From Lysobacteraceae bacterium (GTDB lineage Bacteria > Pseudomonadota > Gammaproteobacteria > Xanthomonadales > Xanthomonadaceae), in NCBI GenBank assembly GCA_003505795.1, contig DNXT01000315.1, forward strand, positions 1-8,481: a DNA stretch of 8,481 nt, in the 5' to 3' direction. The notes under the pieces were generated by a model. The model had not been told where the DNA came from. It made no database searches and saw nothing but the letters and a program-made list of their open reading frames with translations. Every line of letters starts with the position of its first letter. The first letter of the stretch is position 1. Made by a program: the position numbers and the translations under genes. Shown here piece by piece: positions 5,896-8,481 of this stretch.

Positions 5896-7809
5896 ATGCG
5901 CCCAACCGTTCTCTGCCTCGCCATCGCTCTCTTCCTGCCCACCGCCGCCAGCCTCGCCCAGACCGCGCCGATGACGCCGGACATCACCGGCAAGCCGTTC
6001 GCCGCGCCGACCGAGGCCAACGACTACGTCAAGCGCGAGGTGATGATCCCGATGCGCGACGGGGTGAAGCTGCATACCGTGATCGTGGTCCCGAAGGGCG
6101 CGCACGCGGCGCCGATCCTGCTGACGCGCACGCCGTACAACGCCAGCGGCCGCACCGAGCGGCTGCGTTCGCCGCACATGAAGGACCTGCTCGCGCAGGG
6201 CGACGACGTGTTCGTCGCCGGCGGCTACATCCGCGTGATCCAGGACATCCGCGGCAAGTACGGCTCGGAGGGCGATTACGTGATGACCCGGCCGCTGCGC
6301 GGCCCGCTCAACGACACCCCGGTCGACCATGCCACCGACGCCTGGGACACCATCGACTGGCTGGTGAAGAACGTGCCCGAGTCCAACGGCAAGGTCGGCA
6401 TGATCGGCTCCTCGTACGAGGGCTTCACCGTGGTGATGGCGCTGACCGATCCGCATCCGGCGCTGAAGGTGGCGGCGCCGCTGAGCCCGATGGTCGATGG
6501 CTGGATGGGCGACGACTGGCTCAACTACGGCGCGTTCCGCCAGGTCAATTTCGACTATTTCACCGGGCAGCTGACCGAACGCGGCAAGGGCATGTCGATT
6601 CCGCGCGCCGGCTACGACGACTACAGCAATTTCCTGAGCGCCGGTTCGGCCGGCGACTACGCCAGGGCGGCCGGCCTCGACCAGCTGCCGTGGTGGCACA
6701 AGCTCAGCGAGCATCCGGCCTACGACGGCTACTGGCAGCAGCAGGCGCTGGACAAGGTGATGGCGAAGACGCCGCTGAAGGTGCCGACGCTGTGGCTGCA
6801 GGGGCTGTGGGACCAGGAGGACATGTACGGCGCCAACCACAGCTACCAGGCGATGGAGCCGCGCGACCGCGGCAACGACCGCAACTACCTGGTGATGGGG
6901 CCGTGGCGGCACAGCCAGGTCAACTACGGCGGCGAGGCGCTGGGCAACATCCGCTTCGACGGCGACACCGCGCTGCAGTTCCGGCGCGACGTGCTGCGGC
7001 CGTTCTTCGACCAGTACCTGGTCGACGGCGCGCCCAGGGCCGATACCCCGCCGGTGCTGGTCTACGACACCGGCCGCAACCGCTGGGACCGCATGCAGCG
7101 GTGGCCGGCCAGCTGCGCGGAGGGCTGTGCGGCGAAGTCCAGGCCGCTCTACCTCGGCGCCGGCGGCGCGCTGTCGTTCGATGCCCCGGCGCCGGGGCAG
7201 CCCGGCTACGACGAGTACCTGTCCGACCCGGCCAAGCCGGTGCCGTTCGTGCCGCGGCCGGTGCACTTCGCCGACCGCGATATGTGGACCACCTGGCTGG
7301 TGCAGGACCAGCGCTTCGTCGACGGCCGTCCCGACGTGCTGACCTACGTCAGCGAGCCGCTGACCGAGCCGCTGCGGATCGGCGGCGTGCCGGGGGTCAA
7401 CCTGCAGGCCTCCACCAGCGGCAGCGACAGCGACTGGGTGGTCAAGCTGATCGACGTGTACCCGGACGAGATGGCCTCGAACCCGAAGATGGGCGGCTAC
7501 GAGCTGGCGGTGGCGATGGCGATCTTCCGCGGCCGCTACCGCGAGGGTTTCGACACGCCCAAGCCGATCGCGCCGGACCAGCCGCTGGCCTACAGGTTCG
7601 ATCTGCCCAACGCCAACCACACCTTCCAGCCCGGCCACCGGGTGATGGTGCAGGTGCAGTCCAGCCTGTTCCCGCTGTACGACCGCAACCCGCAGAGCTA
7701 CGTGCCGAACATCTACTTCGCCAAGCCCGGCGACTACCAGAAGGCCACCCAGCGGATCTGGCACACGCCGCAGCAGCCCAGCTTCATCGAGTTGCCGGTA
7801 CTGCGCTGA
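5896..7809 (+). CDS. aehA: Alpha-amino-acid ester hydrolase (CocE/NonD family, secreted serine hydrolase)
   Basis: Hydrolyses esters and amides carrying an alpha-amino group. Characterised relatives from Xanthomonas citri and Acetobacter act on beta-lactam side chains such as those of ampicillin and cephalexin; the natural substrate is not settled. The 637 residues match the remembered length and sequence of the X. citri enzyme along nearly the whole chain. Signal peptide is residues 1-21 (cleavage after SLA), giving a periplasmic or exported enzyme. Catalytic Ser is S173 in GSSYEG (171-176), Asp D306 in WDQED (305-309), His H339 in WRHS. The carboxylate cluster that binds the substrate amino group is present (D207, E308, D309), and Y81 in RTPY fits the oxyanion tyrosine. 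An alpha/beta-hydrolase fold with helical cap (to about 400) is followed by a jelly-roll C-terminal domain. The ATG at 5896 is chosen because it begins the signal peptide. Earlier databases label such proteins glutaryl-7-ACA acylase. Confidence 0.95.
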   Translation: MRPTVLCLAIALFLPTAASLAQTAPMTPDITGKPFAAPTEANDYVKREVMIPMRDGVKLHTVIVVPKGAHAAPILLTRTPYNASGRTERLRSPHMKDLLAQGDDVFVAGGYIRVIQDIRGKYGSEGDYVMTRPLRGPLNDTPVDHATDAWDTIDWLVKNVPESNGKVGMIGSSYEGFTVVMALTDPHPALKVAAPLSPMVDGWMGDDWLNYGAFRQVNFDYFTGQLTERGKGMSIPRAGYDDYSNFLSAGSAGDYARAAGLDQLPWWHKLSEHPAYDGYWQQQALDKVMAKTPLKVPTLWLQGLWDQEDMYGANHSYQAMEPRDRGNDRNYLVMGPWRHSQVNYGGEALGNIRFDGDTALQFRRDVLRPFFDQYLVDGAPRADTPPVLVYDTGRNRWDRMQRWPASCAEGCAAKSRPLYLGAGGALSFDAPAPGQPGYDEYLSDPAKPVPFVPRPVHFADRDMWTTWLVQDQRFVDGRPDVLTYVSEPLTEPLRIGGVPGVNLQASTSGSDSDWVVKLIDVYPDEMASNPKMGGYELAVAMAIFRGRYREGFDTPKPIAPDQPLAYRFDLPNANHTFQPGHRVMVQVQSSLFPLYDRNPQSYVPNIYFAKPGDYQKATQRIWHTPQQPSFIELPVLR

Positions 7810-7818
7810 GGCAGGGCG

Positions 7819-7841
7819 GCCGCGGGCCTCGCGCCCGCGGC
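7819..7841. terminator. GC-rich hairpin between convergent genes, possible bidirectional terminator
   Basis: Perfect 9-bp inverted repeat GCCGCGGGC (7819-7827) and GCCCGCGGC (7833-7841) around a 5-nt loop, 10 nt after the hydrolase stop and 11 nt after the mobA stop on the other strand. Position between two converging 3' ends favours a terminator for both. No T-tract follows on either side, so it is not a canonical intrinsic terminator; it may act as an RNA 3'-end stabiliser or with Rho. Confidence 0.6.
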
Positions 7842-7852
7842 GCATGGCGGCA

Positions 7853-8455
7853 TCACCGGTGCCGGGACGCGATCGCCGTCCTGATTCTGAGCACGTCCTC
7901 GGGAGTGTTGGCGTTGGCCAGCGCGTCGTGACGGCCCGTCTGGACCGGGCGCACCCGCAGCTGCGCCAGCGCCCGCCGCGGGCTGGCGTCCTGCCGGGCG
8001 ATGCAGGCCGCCAGGGTGGCGCGGCTGGAGGCTTCCCAGATCGCGCACAGCGGCTCGAACTGGCCGTCGGCCTCGCTCAGGTAGGCGGTCGCGTCGCCTT
8101 CCTCGAACCGGGACGCCACCAGCCTCGCCAGGGTTTCCTGGTCGAGCAGCGGGAGGTCGCACGCGACCACCAGCCAGCCGGCCAGCGGGTCGTGCTCCAG
8201 CGCCGCCAGGATGCCCGCGGCGGGACCGCCGTCCTGCACGCCGTCGACGATCAGCGGAAACCGCGACCGCAGCGGATCGTCGCGCTGGATGCTGCGCACC
8301 GACACGAAGCAACGGTCGACGAACGGCGCCAGCAGGCGGTAGGCGCGCTCGAGCTGCGGCGCGTCGCCATAGGCGATGTAGGCCTTGTCGCGCTGCATGC
8401 GGCGGCTGGCGCCGCCGGCCAGGACCAGCCCGTGCAACGGCTTCCGGCCGCTCAT
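7853..8455 (-). CDS. mobA: Molybdenum cofactor guanylyltransferase MobA
   Basis: Transfers GMP from GTP to molybdopterin-bound molybdenum, giving the guanine dinucleotide cofactor used by DMSO-reductase-family enzymes; cytoplasmic. The 200-residue length is normal. Seen: the nucleotide-binding signature LAGGASRRMQRDKA (12-25, with R19, D23 and K24), D71 opening DGVQDGGPAAGIL (71-83), the metal-binding aspartate D100 in CDLPLL, and the C-terminal NANTPED (181-187) characteristic of MobA. The start is directly before the Rossmann-type strand; only a weak GGGCGGG precedes it, and the window ends 26 bp upstream, so operon partners cannot be seen. A MobA-like NTP transferase acting on another cofactor (for example CTP-specific MocA) is possible but the motifs fit MobA better. 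It converges on the ester hydrolase gene and has no obvious functional link to it. Confidence 0.92.
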   Translation of the reverse strand: MSGRKPLHGLVLAGGASRRMQRDKAYIAYGDAPQLERAYRLLAPFVDRCFVSVRSIQRDDPLRSRFPLIVDGVQDGGPAAGILAALEHDPLAGWLVVACDLPLLDQETLARLVASRFEEGDATAYLSEADGQFEPLCAIWEASSRATLAACIARQDASPRRALAQLRVRPVQTGRHDALANANTPEDVLRIRTAIASRHR

Positions 8456-8481
8456 GGCGACCGCGCCCGCCCGGGGCCGGA

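Noticed and set aside
5652..6020. N-terminal extension of PgaA up to an ATG at 6020
   Set aside because: It would run through the divergent hydrolase start and place about 123 residues before an obvious signal peptide.
5863..7845. 660-codon open frame on the minus strand covering the whole ester hydrolase gene
   Set aside because: Antisense to a protein with a complete catalytic set and full-length family match; its translation is low-complexity V/R/H/A-rich, typical of a GC-rich shadow frame.

Overview
The window is very GC-rich, with tightly packed genes and long open frames on the antisense strand. The best-recognised protein, a 637-residue alpha-amino-acid ester hydrolase, closely resembles the Xanthomonas citri enzyme. 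I therefore place the source in Xanthomonadaceae (Xanthomonas, Lysobacter, Luteimonas, Pseudoxanthomonas or similar). This is from remembered protein similarity only; no search was run.

Positions 1-5651, minus strand: a complete pgaA-pgaB-pgaC and the 5' part of pgaD (hmsHFRS in some genomes), read pgaA to pgaD toward position 1. It is the machinery for the biofilm polysaccharide poly-beta-1,6-N-acetyl-D-glucosamine (PNAG). PgaC/PgaD polymerise and translocate the chain at the inner membrane, PgaB partly deacetylates and can cut it in the periplasm, and PgaA exports it through the outer membrane. pgaA/pgaB and pgaC/pgaD each overlap by 4 bases (ATGA). The pgaB/pgaC junction is different: stop, spacer and start are duplicated 102 bp apart and enclose a possible 32-codon ORF.

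Positions 5652-5895: a divergent control region, less GC-rich near 5727-5775, holding a 12-bp direct repeat and an 11-bp tandem repeat. The pgaA start is not clear here.

Positions 5896-7809, plus strand: the secreted ester hydrolase, transcribed away from pga. A 9-bp-stem GC hairpin at 7819-7841 separates it from mobA (7853-8455, minus strand), which converges on it and encodes molybdenum cofactor guanylyltransferase. The last 26 bases hold only the region just upstream of mobA.

I see no mobile element, CRISPR array, tRNA or rRNA, and no evidence for a wholly new system. The points most worth a second look are the duplicated pgaB/pgaC junction with its small ORF, the absence of a PgaB lipobox together with a lipobox-like motif in PgaA, and the repeats and uncertain pgaA start in the divergent region.
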